Below are positions 39,618 through 49,473 of a stretch of 49,473 nucleotides of DNA, piece after piece. Under the pieces are notes generated by a model. It was not told the DNA's origin. It did no database searches and was given only the letters and a program-made list of their open reading frames with translations. This stretch comes from an uncultured bacterium. GTDB taxonomy: Bacteria > Verrucomicrobiota > Kiritimatiellia > RFP12 > UBA1067. The translations under genes were made by a program, and so were the position numbers. How positions within the stretch are numbered: the first letter of the stretch is position 1; the number at the start of each line of letters is the position of its first letter. The stretch spans positions 1 through 49,473 of the forward strand of contig CAIZQW010000154.1 in NCBI GenBank assembly GCA_903935195.1, read 5' to 3'.

Positions 39618-41282
39618 TTACTGCCGCTGTTTTTTGAAGAATCGTTGAGGTTTCAAATGGAACAGCGCGAGCAGAATCGCCAAAAGAGCTCCAGGAATTG
39701 CTAGTAACCAGTCTCCGGTAACTGTATAAAGAGAGGGTAAGGGGCGTGTAGGGACAGAGACAGGCTGGACCAGAAACCCATGAAAATCGGCCTGCTGTTT
39801 ATCCGCGGAGAGGCGTGTTGTGCGCCCGACAGGGTCTACGGTCGCGGAGACGCCAGAGTTGGCGCAACGGACCATGGGAACCCCATTTTCAATGGATCTG
39901 AAGATGGCTTGGTGAAGATGTTGGACCGGCTCAATGGAACCGTTGAACCACGCGTCATTGGTCACCAATGCGAGGATCTGAGCGCCCGCCCGCACCGCTT
40001 TACGGCTTAATTCGGGAATGGTGTCTTCAAAGCAGACCAAAGCCCCGATATCGAGTGTGTCGCCAGTGGGACGCTGGAGTCGCATGATGCTTGCATCGCG
40101 GCCAGGCATGCAGGAAATGCCGGTCGGTGCGAGCTTCTGCAGGATCGGGAAGGTTTTATCCAAGGGGATAAACTCCCCGAAGGGGACAAGGTGTTGTTTG
40201 CGATAAGCGCCGAGGGGTTTCCCTTCTTTGTCAAACAGCCAGGCGGCATTGTAATAGTTAACGCCCGCGGGTGCACTTCGGGAAACAGGGACCTTCTCTG
40301 CTTCCATGACGCCCGACAATATAGCAGAGCCTGTGTTGTCCGCGCCACGCTTGATGAACGTGAATGCAGCAGGGTCTTCAGGAACAAGATAAGGGACGGA
40401 TGTCTCATGCCAGATGGTCAAATCGGGATTGGCCAACTTCGCCATTTGATTTTGCTCATGGAAGATTGCGCGTTGTTGCTTAATCAGCTCTTTGTTATTG
40501 AGAAAACGACAGGGAATGTTCGGCTGAATAATCGCCATACGCCAGATCGGATGGGTCTGCTCGGTTTTGATCCAGGTGTTCACACGGTTGAGTCCCCAGG
40601 CCCAGCAACAGAAGACCAGTCCAAAGGGGAGGAGGCTTTCGATCGAACGGAGCAACCGCTCGGGAAAGGCCGGGGCAGTGAAGGGTTGCCTCTTGTAACG
40701 GGCGATAAAGGGATCTGTCGTCCGAACCATTATGCTGGTGATGGCACCATTGGCAAGGATGACGAGTGCGGAAACACTGTAAACGCCCAGCACAGAGGCA
40801 ATCTGTATGAGAGGCAAATTTGTGACTTGACTGACCCCGAGAAAGTTCCACGCGAAGCCGGTGAAGACTTTTCCTCGCAGGTATTCGGTGCCGGCCCAGA
40901 GCAATGGGTCAAGGAGCGTGACAATGAGGATGCGCTTGAGGCTGCCCTTTGTTCCTGCCCACGCCCAGACAAAGGCAGACGCATAAGCAAAGAGACCAAA
41001 GAAGAGGGCACACCACGCAGCGAGGGCCACCTGGCCAAGGACGACCAGAATCCAAGGGCCGCCATTCTTGATAATGGCAGGGAACCAGCTTAATGTTGCG
41101 GACCAGAAGAGCAGACCCGTCAGCCAAGCCCAGACAAAGGCTCGCTTAGGGGGATGGGTCCGGATGATCAGCATCAGCGGAACCAATGCAAACCAGATGC
41201 TTTGGGATTGGGAGGAAGGGGGGAATGCAGACCACAAAAGCAGGGCACTGAACAGTGTAGCCGTAAGCTTTAGAATCATCAT
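39618..41282 (-). CDS. lnt: Apolipoprotein N-acyltransferase
   Basis: The 554-residue protein has about seven N-terminal membrane helices (residues 5-230) and a C-terminal nitrilase domain (about 250-515) with the triad Glu in TIWHETSVPYL, Lys in YRKQHLVPFGEFIP and Cys in GALVCFEDTIPE. It also has LVTNDAWFNGSIEPVQHLHQ. It adds the third acyl chain to lipoproteins in the inner membrane, which fits a diderm with lipoproteins such as the adaptor at 31963. It starts six bases after a small HTH-like gene. Confidence 0.93.
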   Translation of the reverse strand: MMILKLTATLFSALLLWSAFPPSSQSQSIWFALVPLMLIIRTHPPKRAFVWAWLTGLLFWSATLSWFPAIIKNGGPWILVVLGQVALAAWCALFFGLFAYASAFVWAWAGTKGSLKRILIVTLLDPLLWAGTEYLRGKVFTGFAWNFLGVSQVTNLPLIQIASVLGVYSVSALVILANGAITSIMVRTTDPFIARYKRQPFTAPAFPERLLRSIESLLPFGLVFCCWAWGLNRVNTWIKTEQTHPIWRMAIIQPNIPCRFLNNKELIKQQRAIFHEQNQMAKLANPDLTIWHETSVPYLVPEDPAAFTFIKRGADNTGSAILSGVMEAEKVPVSRSAPAGVNYYNAAWLFDKEGKPLGAYRKQHLVPFGEFIPLDKTFPILQKLAPTGISCMPGRDASIMRLQRPTGDTLDIGALVCFEDTIPELSRKAVRAGAQILALVTNDAWFNGSIEPVQHLHQAIFRSIENGVPMVRCANSGVSATVDPVGRTTRLSADKQQADFHGFLVQPVSVPTRPLPSLYTVTGDWLLAIPGALLAILLALFHLKPQRFFKKQRQ

Positions 41283-41288
41283 GGCGGA

Positions 41289-41531
41289 TTAGTAGTTAAA
41301 CAAGTCTGAGAAGGCGTAGGTTTTGCCAGTGACCTGTTGAAGTGCATTTAGAACGATGTTCTTTGTGTTGGCCGTACATTTCCGGCCCTTGCAGGCACGG
41401 GATACCATCTTGTGCGTCATGGGCACCTTGGAGGCGCTGACAAGGTCATGTGCCTTGATTCCTGCCTTGAGCATCAGGCGCGCAATAGGTTGTTCGCCCA
41501 ATTCGAGAGTTGAGTCAGTTGAAACAGTCAT
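41289..41531 (-). CDS. Small helix-turn-helix-like protein of unknown function
   Basis: The 80-residue product (ATG 41531) is not assigned. Its middle (PIARLMLKAGIKAHDLVSAS, then KVPMTHKMVSRACKGRKC) reads like a Cro/repressor-type helix-turn-helix, followed by NIVLNALQQVTGKTYAFSDL. No SD is obvious. It lies six bases upstream of lnt in the same direction and may be co-transcribed with it. DNA binding is inferred from pattern only. Confidence 0.6.
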   Translation of the reverse strand: MTVSTDSTLELGEQPIARLMLKAGIKAHDLVSASKVPMTHKMVSRACKGRKCTANTKNIVLNALQQVTGKTYAFSDLFNY

Positions 41532-41622
41532 AGTTCGGGAAAGTATACGCAGGTTTCCCTGCGCTTTCAAGCCGATTCGTCAGGCGAAGGAGTTCTCTTT
41601 CAGAAAACTGACTGTATGGGCA

Positions 41623-42363
41623 TTAATAGGCCGTCAACATGTCTTTGACTTGTTTGGTTCCCCAGATACTCACCTCATCAATCACGCAATTTTCAGGAAC
41701 ATCAATGCAGTGAACGAGGGTACGCGCAAAATCCTCGGCTGTCGGGTAACCGGTCATCCAGCTGTCATCAATCTTGGCATTTGCGCAGAAGTTTGTTCGC
41801 GCGGCGCCAGGAATGAAGCAGGTCGCCTTGCCACCCCACACTTCCATCTCCTTGTGCAGGCAACGGGTATATCCGACCATGCCTGCCTTCGCCGCCGTGT
41901 AGACCGCCCAGGAGGGCCAGGCAAAGTGAGCGCATCCGCTGGAGACGTTGATGATGTGGCCAAACCCTGATTTGCGCATCTCCGGGATGACGGCACGTGC
42001 GCCCTTCATAATGGAGGTCAAATTGGTATCTAAAACCTTCTGGAAATCATCGTCGGTCATGGACTCAACGTTTGCAATCTTAATGCCACAGCCATGATTA
42101 CACACCAGCACATCAATACGTCCAAAGGCCTTGACGGTCTGCTTGACAACCTTGCTCCAGTCCTTGGTCACGGTTGCATCGGCCTGCACCGCGATCCAGG
42201 TCTTAGGCGAGAGTTTTTTGCCCACGGCGTTCAATGTCTTCAGTGTGCGTCCTGTCAAGACCAGCTTGGCGCCCATCTCATTGAGCATATAAGCCGCAGC
42301 CTCGCCAAATCCGGATGAGGCGCCTGTAATGATGATAACTTTTCCTTCAACGTAGTGTTTCAT
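41623..42363 (-). CDS. Short-chain dehydrogenase/reductase
   Basis: The 246-residue SDR has the cofactor motif TGASSGFG (about residues 13-20), the structural motif CNHG in place of NNAG, catalytic Ser in INVSSG and the YTAAK catalytic pair. Arg in LVLTGRTLKTLN suggests NADP(H). Its substrate is unknown. Its ATG overlaps the stop of the sulfatase gene (ATGA), so both are translated from one message, and it may act on a sugar or alcohol released by desulfation. Confidence 0.9.
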   Translation of the reverse strand: MKHYVEGKVIIITGASSGFGEAAAYMLNEMGAKLVLTGRTLKTLNAVGKKLSPKTWIAVQADATVTKDWSKVVKQTVKAFGRIDVLVCNHGCGIKIANVESMTDDDFQKVLDTNLTSIMKGARAVIPEMRKSGFGHIINVSSGCAHFAWPSWAVYTAAKAGMVGYTRCLHKEMEVWGGKATCFIPGAARTNFCANAKIDDSWMTGYPTAEDFARTLVHCIDVPENCVIDEVSIWGTKQVKDMLTAY

Positions 42364-43715
42364 AATTTACCTTTCTTCTTCGAAGCTTCTTTCATTGGCC
42401 AGTTGGGATCGTCAACACGTGCTTGGAGCATCAACTGTTCGGCTTGCTTAACCTTCTCCGGTTGAGATGCTGCGAGGTCATGCCGCTCAGCACTGTCTTT
42501 ACTTAAATCATAGAGTTCAATATTGCCATTGGGTCCATTGCGGACGGCTTTCCAGTTTCCAAACCGGATGGCTTGCTTGAAGGATCCTTCATGCAGTTCC
42601 CAGTAGAAGCATTCGCGCTGAGGTGCAGACCCGCCTTTGAGGAAGGAGGCCAGGGAGAGCCCGCACGGTTTAAAGTCCGCTGGGTAGGTTGCACCAGAGA
42701 GCTCCGCGCAGGTCGGCAAAAAGTCCCAGAAGGCCCAGGGCTCCTCGCTCACGCGTCCGGAGGGAACAGTTCCGGGCCAGTAGGCAAGGGAGGCTTGGCG
42801 AAGTCCCCCTTCGTACATGCCGCGCTTAAAGCCGCGCAACTTACCGCTCATCGGCTGGTTGAAAAAGGTGGAGATTGCAGACGCTTCGCCAAAGGAGGAG
42901 CCGTTGTCGCCAGCGAAGAGAATGAGGGTGTTCTTCTCAATGCCCATCTTTTTCAGGAGTGCCACGAGTTCACCTACGTTGCTGTCTAGGCGTGTCACCA
43001 TCGCGGCGTAGGTCTTGGCCTCTTGAGTCCACCCCTCCTTGTCTTTATAGATGCCAAGATCGTCAATCTCATAAGCTCCATGGGGGAGGGTGGTCGCATA
43101 GAAGAGGAAGAAGGGCTTGTCCTTCTGCTGTTCGACCCAGGCGAGGACGTCCTTCTGGATGAGCTTGTCAGCATATGTCTTTTTGCCCGCCAGGTTCTCG
43201 GGGAGCTCAAAACGTTTATCGTTTTCAAAGAGATAGGGCGGAAAGTAGCTGTGCGCATGGCGCTGGCAATTATACCCGTAAAAGTGATCGAAGCCCTTCT
43301 TGAGCGGACTGCCCGTCGTGTCGAACATACCCATGCCCCATTTTCCCATACAGGCAGTTGCATAGCCTTGTTGCTTAAGGAGTTCGGCGACGGTCAGGGT
43401 CTTTTCTGGCAGAGGCATCTGGCCATTATTAATCTGTCGGTTGGCGCGGACAGGGGAGTGCCCCATGTCGAGACCTGTCATCAGCGAGGTGCGGGAGGGG
43501 GCGCAGACCGTGGTGCCGGAATACGCCTGTGTGAAACGAGTGCCTTCAGTGGCTAACCTGTCTACATGAGGGGTTTTGATCTTTTGCTGGCCATAGCAGC
43601 CAAGGTCCCCTTGCGCAAGATCATCGGCAAGGATGAAGATGATATTCGGTTTTTCGGTCGCGAGGAGAGCCGTTGTGTACAACAAGAACGCTAAGAGGCA
43701 ACCTGTTCGTTTCAT
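42360..43715 (-). CDS. Secreted Cys-type sulfatase (second)
   Basis: The 451-residue protein has a signal peptide (MKRTGCLLAFLLYTTALLAT) and the sulfatase core PNIIFILADDLAQGDLGCYG, with the CAPSR signature at Cys71 (SGTTVCAPSRTSLMTG) and the second metal-site segment LILFAGDNGSSFGEA. It is distinct from the sulfatase at 16525 and closer to arylsulfatase A-like types. The start ATG 43715 has AGGG nine bases upstream; ATG 43721 is the alternative. It is coupled to the SDR gene and divergent from the decarboxylase gene. Confidence 0.92.
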   Translation of the reverse strand: MKRTGCLLAFLLYTTALLATEKPNIIFILADDLAQGDLGCYGQQKIKTPHVDRLATEGTRFTQAYSGTTVCAPSRTSLMTGLDMGHSPVRANRQINNGQMPLPEKTLTVAELLKQQGYATACMGKWGMGMFDTTGSPLKKGFDHFYGYNCQRHAHSYFPPYLFENDKRFELPENLAGKKTYADKLIQKDVLAWVEQQKDKPFFLFYATTLPHGAYEIDDLGIYKDKEGWTQEAKTYAAMVTRLDSNVGELVALLKKMGIEKNTLILFAGDNGSSFGEASAISTFFNQPMSGKLRGFKRGMYEGGLRQASLAYWPGTVPSGRVSEEPWAFWDFLPTCAELSGATYPADFKPCGLSLASFLKGGSAPQRECFYWELHEGSFKQAIRFGNWKAVRNGPNGNIELYDLSKDSAERHDLAASQPEKVKQAEQLMLQARVDDPNWPMKEASKKKGKL

Positions 43716-43913
43716 AACCATGTTCCCTGTAGTGAATTAACCGGTCAAAGTATCACAAGAATGGCTTTAAAATACAAGTGTTTTTAGGTAAAAATCATGA
43801 TGTCTTTTTTCGTTTTCTTCACGACAAGGTCCCGAGCATTTGATATGCTTAAAATCTTTTTCGACACCCTATTTAATTTTTAAGGATGAAAGGTAGCTAC
43901 CCTTAGGTCATTT

Positions 43914-46088
43914 ATGAATGAATTAACCATCGTTCATTTGCAGAGCAAGTTGGAGGATCAAGCGACTCTCCATGCCAAGTCAAACGAGTTTTCAGATCTA
44001 TTCAGGACATTCTGTGATGCGACCTTCCCTTCGGAGGAGCCGATTGACTGGCCTTTGGTGCGCATCGTGCCTGTGACAAGTGCTGAGGCCTTAGCTCAAG
44101 TTATGTTTGTAGATGGTGACAGTGCAAATGGACATTTAAACGATGATGCAAAGAACTGTATCATGTTTTTGCTGGATGACTGTTTTGAGACAGAGACGGG
44201 AGAAAGGGTCTTCCTTCATCAGCTCTCGGCCGAGGGAATGTTTATTCATCAATGGTTGAATACCTATTTTCCTGTCCAGCCCAAAATTGTCTTGATCTCC
44301 TGTCAGGACGGCAAGTTTACGCATCCCTCCAAGCGCTGGACCTTCAAGCCTGCAGGGATCTTTGATCACATGGCCATCTATGAACAACGGATCCTGCATC
44401 TCTTCAGGTCGTTATGGGAGCCTCGCTTCTGGCATCAACTTCGTGAGTACGTGATCAATGATGCGGGTTCTTCCTGGCATACACCCGGCCATAATTCTGG
44501 CCATGCATTCACCAACTCTCTCTTTTTACAAGGGTTTCGCTGTGAGTTTGGAAGCATGAGTTTCCGTTGCGACATCAGTTCCTCGGTGCATAGCCTTGGA
44601 GATCTCTCGAAACCTGAATCACACACGCCTCTGGCGGATGCCCAACGCTTAACCGCTGAAATTTTTGGTGCCGCGCAAAGCTGTTATATTACCAATGGTT
44701 CGTCAACAGCTAACAAGGCGATGCTGATGACGCTCTTACGACCAGGCGAATATGTGCTTCTCGATCGGAATTGCCATAAGTCCGTTCATCACGCGGTGGT
44801 GATGTCTGGGTCGATTCCTGTCTATCTACCTGCCCAATTTAATGCTCGCCTGGGCGTCTGGGGACCGATCTCCATCGCGGACCTCGGCAAGGCAATTACT
44901 GCGAATTATCCTGAGGAACAAAAACCTCGTATGGTGATCTTGACGACTTGCACATACGAAGGGATTCTTTATCCCGTATGGGAGATTGCCCGACTTTGCG
45001 AGCGCAATGGGATGCTCTTCTATGCCGACGAGGCGTGGGCGCCGTATCTGAGTTTTCACCCCTATTACACGTGGGTGACTGCGGATGGCCGCCGTGTGCG
45101 CTACAATGCCATTCATGAAACCACCAGCGCGCACTTTGCCGTCCACTCGACGCATAAGACCATGGCCGCCTTTAGTCAGTCCTCGATGATCCATGTCTCC
45201 TTCCGCTTTAAGCAGCTTTTTGAAACGGAGTCTGCAGACTGGCAATGGCTGAGGTCGCGTTTTGCCATCAACGGACATGGTTCCTATTCCAAGTTCTCCC
45301 ATGATCTTCATGAAGTGTTGCGTTATTGGCACTCCACCTCGCCCCATTATCCCATGATGGCGACGCTCGATTGTGCAGGCGTGCAAATGCGCTTGGAAGG
45401 CATGCGCCTGATTGAGGAACGGTTGCGCTGGATTAAGAGCTTTAAAGAGCGTGTCACGCATGGCTGTGGACTTTCAGAGGCTGAATGTTTTGTCGGACTG
45501 AGAGAGGTCGTTGGCGAGGAAAAGGCTGACGAATATGAACGTGCTGGGTATATGCATGACCCCTTAAAGTTGACGATTTCGTTTAAGACCCCAGAAGGCT
45601 GCAGTGCCTTTAAGGCGTTGTTGCGCAAGTCGCGGATCCAGTGGGAAAAGTCAACGCCAGTGACGCTCCTCTTCTTGGTCTCTATGGGAACTGTGGAAAA
45701 TCATTTTGAGTATCTTTATCGAGCACTCTTTCAGATGAAGGATGCGCTGGGACGTCCCGAGAAGGATGCCTTTGCAAGCAGTGTCGTGGATGCAGTCAAG
45801 GGACAGAACGTCATTGTGCCACGCGATGCGGCGCTGTGTGACGGTGAGCTGATGAAGCTTGAAGATACAGAAGGGCGTATCAGCAGTCAACTCCTCGTTC
45901 CCTACCCGCCCGGTATCCCGCTCTTCCTGCCCGGACTCCAAATTACCCGTCCCATGATTGATATTGTGCGTTCGGTTGCAGAGAAGGAGGGCGCGGACTC
46001 TGTCCATGGACTCTTCGAGCGCAACGGCGATTTCTATGTTGAAGTGATCCGTGATGACGAACTCGTCAAGCTGAGACTTTTAAAATGA
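43914..46088 (+). CDS. Orn/Lys/Arg-type PLP decarboxylase
   Basis: The 724-residue fold-type I enzyme has an N-terminal flavodoxin-like wing domain (about 1-150), a PLP domain (about 165-480: SWHTPGHNSGHAFTNSLFLQ, ITNGSSTANKAMLMTLL, ADEAWAPYLSFHP and STHKTMAAFSQSS with PLP Lys415) and a C-terminal domain ending with SQLLVPYPPGIPLFLPG. These match prokaryotic lysine, arginine and ornithine decarboxylases, which make polyamines or buffer acid stress. The exact amino acid cannot be told. Its stop overlaps the next start (ATGA). Confidence 0.9.
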   Translation: MNELTIVHLQSKLEDQATLHAKSNEFSDLFRTFCDATFPSEEPIDWPLVRIVPVTSAEALAQVMFVDGDSANGHLNDDAKNCIMFLLDDCFETETGERVFLHQLSAEGMFIHQWLNTYFPVQPKIVLISCQDGKFTHPSKRWTFKPAGIFDHMAIYEQRILHLFRSLWEPRFWHQLREYVINDAGSSWHTPGHNSGHAFTNSLFLQGFRCEFGSMSFRCDISSSVHSLGDLSKPESHTPLADAQRLTAEIFGAAQSCYITNGSSTANKAMLMTLLRPGEYVLLDRNCHKSVHHAVVMSGSIPVYLPAQFNARLGVWGPISIADLGKAITANYPEEQKPRMVILTTCTYEGILYPVWEIARLCERNGMLFYADEAWAPYLSFHPYYTWVTADGRRVRYNAIHETTSAHFAVHSTHKTMAAFSQSSMIHVSFRFKQLFETESADWQWLRSRFAINGHGSYSKFSHDLHEVLRYWHSTSPHYPMMATLDCAGVQMRLEGMRLIEERLRWIKSFKERVTHGCGLSEAECFVGLREVVGEEKADEYERAGYMHDPLKLTISFKTPEGCSAFKALLRKSRIQWEKSTPVTLLFLVSMGTVENHFEYLYRALFQMKDALGRPEKDAFASSVVDAVKGQNVIVPRDAALCDGELMKLEDTEGRISSQLLVPYPPGIPLFLPGLQITRPMIDIVRSVAEKEGADSVHGLFERNGDFYVEVIRDDELVKLRLLK

Positions 46089-47491
46089 AAAGATTGCATA
46101 GTTTATGGGCTCTTGCCCTAGGGCTATTCTTGGGAATCAGCAGCGTGAATGCCGCAACGGGCGTACCAGTTGCGCGATATGATTTTGGTAAAGACCCGAT
46201 GCGCTATCTGGAGAATAGTCGTCTGCGCCTTGGGGTTGATCTAAGTTTGGGTGGAGCCGTGACCCTCTTGGAGGATAAAAAGAACGGCAATGTGAATATG
46301 ATCAATAGCCACGACTGGGGACGCCAGATTCAGATGTCCTACTACAGTGGTCCGATTCCGTACATAGGCCCGAAGAAAGAAGAGCCCCACAAGGCGTGGG
46401 CGCAATTGGGCTGGAACCCTATTCAATCCGGAAGCGTTGGTCGCATTAAATCCAGAACCCTCGCCTTTGAGAAGCCAGATGCGAAGACCATTCGCGTACG
46501 CTGTGTGCCCATGCAGTGGCCGCATATCAATGTTGAAGGAGATTGCATCTTTGAAGTGACCTACACCCTTGTCTCCGAGAATACGATCCAGATGAAGGCG
46601 CGTATCATTAATCAGCGCCAGGACAAGACTCAATATCCAGGCCGGCATCAGGAGATGCCCGCACTCTATACGAATGGTCCTTGGTATAAGCTCGTGACCT
46701 ATACAGGTGATTCGCCGTTTACAGATGCTCCGACTACAAACATTGTTGACAAAGCAGATGGCAAGGGCTGGCCGTGGAGCTACTTTGAGGCAACGGAACA
46801 GTGGTCCGCGCTCGTGAACGATTCCAACATAGGTGTCGGACTCTATCAGTCAGAGGTTATTCCAGTCACAGGCGGCTTTGCTGGTGGAGACAATAAAAAA
46901 GGCGTGGGCGGTTGCAAGGACATGCAGACAGGTTATATCGCGCCGATCGGCACGCTGATTTTGGATTACAACATTGATTGGACCTATCAAACCTACTTGA
47001 TTGTCGGCAGCGTGAATGAGATCCGCCGCACGGCAAAAGCACTTCATGGTCCACCCGTTGCACCCTCCTGGCGTTTTGAAAATGATCGGAAAGGATTTAC
47101 CTATCGTGGCTCAGCAAACGATTCAGGCTGGCCGATCAAGGATGCGTTGCAGATTACTTACCGTGAAGAAGCACGCGGTGTCATCGCGTCGCCGACTACG
47201 GTATGGCAAGCGGAAAGGATGCCTGTTCTTAATCTGGATGCGGCGTTTACATTCACTTCGACAAATCAAGCCCAGAGGGTGGTTGTGGAGGTGGTTACTT
47301 TTTCCGGGAAACATATCGCTTACCCGCTGAAGGTTCAAGCTGACGGGACGCGGCAGAGTTATTCGATTCCTCTGGCCGTTAATTCTCAATATTCAGGTGC
47401 GATGAAACAGATTCTTCTCTATATGCCCAAGGCCAACGGTACGCTACGGTTGTATGCGTTGCAAGGTGTTTTAGATAAGAAGTCAAAGTAA
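46085..47491 (+). CDS. Secreted protein of unknown function, beta-rich
   Basis: Function not recognised. The 468-residue product starts with a signal peptide (LWALALGLFLGISSVNAATG). The following 330 residues look mainly beta-stranded, with LENSRLRLGVDLSLGGAVTL, then SHDWGRQIQMSYYSGP, and resemble the galactose-mutarotase-like supersandwich fold often found in glycan-acting proteins. The last 130 residues or so look like a second, lectin-type beta-sandwich. It is translationally coupled (ATGA) to the decarboxylase gene and followed by glmS 24 bases on. A sugar-related role is a guess from fold impression and the amino-sugar genes downstream. Confidence 0.6.
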   Translation: MKRLHSLWALALGLFLGISSVNAATGVPVARYDFGKDPMRYLENSRLRLGVDLSLGGAVTLLEDKKNGNVNMINSHDWGRQIQMSYYSGPIPYIGPKKEEPHKAWAQLGWNPIQSGSVGRIKSRTLAFEKPDAKTIRVRCVPMQWPHINVEGDCIFEVTYTLVSENTIQMKARIINQRQDKTQYPGRHQEMPALYTNGPWYKLVTYTGDSPFTDAPTTNIVDKADGKGWPWSYFEATEQWSALVNDSNIGVGLYQSEVIPVTGGFAGGDNKKGVGGCKDMQTGYIAPIGTLILDYNIDWTYQTYLIVGSVNEIRRTAKALHGPPVAPSWRFENDRKGFTYRGSANDSGWPIKDALQITYREEARGVIASPTTVWQAERMPVLNLDAAFTFTSTNQAQRVVVEVVTFSGKHIAYPLKVQADGTRQSYSIPLAVNSQYSGAMKQILLYMPKANGTLRLYALQGVLDKKSK

Positions 47492-47515
47492 CTTTTAAAA
47501 GACAAGGATAGACGT

Positions 47516-49357
<1,842 letters not shown>

Positions 49358-49376
49358 AGATGAAGGGAACTTAAAA

Positions 49377-49473
49377 ATGACGAAACTGTTTGGAACAGAT
49401 GGCATTCGGGGACAAGCAAATCGTTATCCTATCAACGCGGAGTTGGCCCTGAAACTGGGAAAGGCCTTAGGAA
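49377..49473 (+). CDS. glmM: Phosphoglucosamine mutase, N-terminal part only
   Basis: The window ends 97 bases into this gene. The visible product reads [20 protein letters not shown] then [12 protein letters not shown], matching the GlmM N-terminus with its FGTDGIRG motif. GlmM converts glucosamine-6-phosphate to the 1-phosphate, the step after GlmS. An SD-like AAGGGAA lies about ten bases before ATG 49377. Confidence 0.93.
   Translation, partial: MTKLFGTDGIRGQANRYPINAELALKLGKALG

Noticed and set aside
40191-41093. A 300-codon open frame antisense to lnt
   Set aside because: It covers a well-conserved lnt gene with its catalytic triad in the other strand, shows no family features and no SD.
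47492-47515. A glmS ribozyme or riboswitch
   Set aside because: Only 24 bases separate the upstream stop from the glmS start, far too few for the ribozyme, and the usual catalytic core is not seen upstream in the coding region.

Overview
The window looks like chromosomal DNA of a Gram-negative bacterium of the PVC group, most likely Verrucomicrobiota in the broad sense, with Kiritimatiellota-like gene content. The best lineage marker is a 51-codon gene at 39352-39507 for the 'small basic protein' known from Chlamydiae and Verrucomicrobia. Two Cys-type sulfatases, a sialate O-acetylesterase-like SGNH hydrolase, a DUF1080 protein, a K+-dependent-type membrane pyrophosphatase and an RnfG-like FMN protein fit that assignment. 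Lnt, an OmpA-like protein and a secretin show an outer membrane. The exact genus cannot be read from the sequence.

Layout. 1-200: the end of a tRNA-Glu, a tRNA-Thr and a terminator. 212-3115: an ACT-domain protein and a DUF711/UPF0210 protein, normally neighbours, separated by a 23S-IVS-type four-helix-bundle gene inside an inverted repeat, then a NusG paralogue. 3094-5270 (-): an MTH1-like Nudix hydrolase and a secreted low-complexity protein. 5448-7280: a B12-type radical SAM protein. 7282-11685 (-): RpoD, a membrane-anchored RRM protein and a hybrid histidine kinase. 11917-16464: a methyltransferase, xseB, a HAD phosphatase and a U32/RlhA-like protein. 16525-20692: a sulfatase and hppA. 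20919-23029 (-): a PfkB kinase and an OmpA-like protein. 23435-25903: ilvE and rpoN. 26136-29853: two secreted proteins (transglutaminase-like and SGNH esterase).

30002-34811 (-): a compact four-gene operon of secretin, lipoprotein adaptor, ABC ATPase and FtsX/MacB permease. It reads as a MacAB-like exporter with a secretin where TolC would be expected. 34956-37902: rsmD, coaD, a DUF177 protein, rpmF and plsX. 37992-39246: DUF1080 and RnfG-like proteins. 39352-43715 (-): small basic protein, lnt, a small HTH-like protein, an SDR oxidoreductase and a sulfatase. 43914-49473: an Orn/Lys/Arg-type decarboxylase, a secreted protein of unknown function, glmS and the start of glmM.

Two patterns go beyond ordinary annotation. 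The first is the secretin/MacAB-like operon. The second is a recurring type of short-period repeat (units of about 7-8 bp, often as inverted arms) at seven or more places: around the four-helix-bundle gene, on both sides of xseB, after hppA, before ilvE, after rpoN, and apparently in frame inside the 5' ends of the histidine kinase and adaptor genes. The arms differ in sequence from place to place but share period and architecture. All assignments come from reading the sequence; no database search was run.
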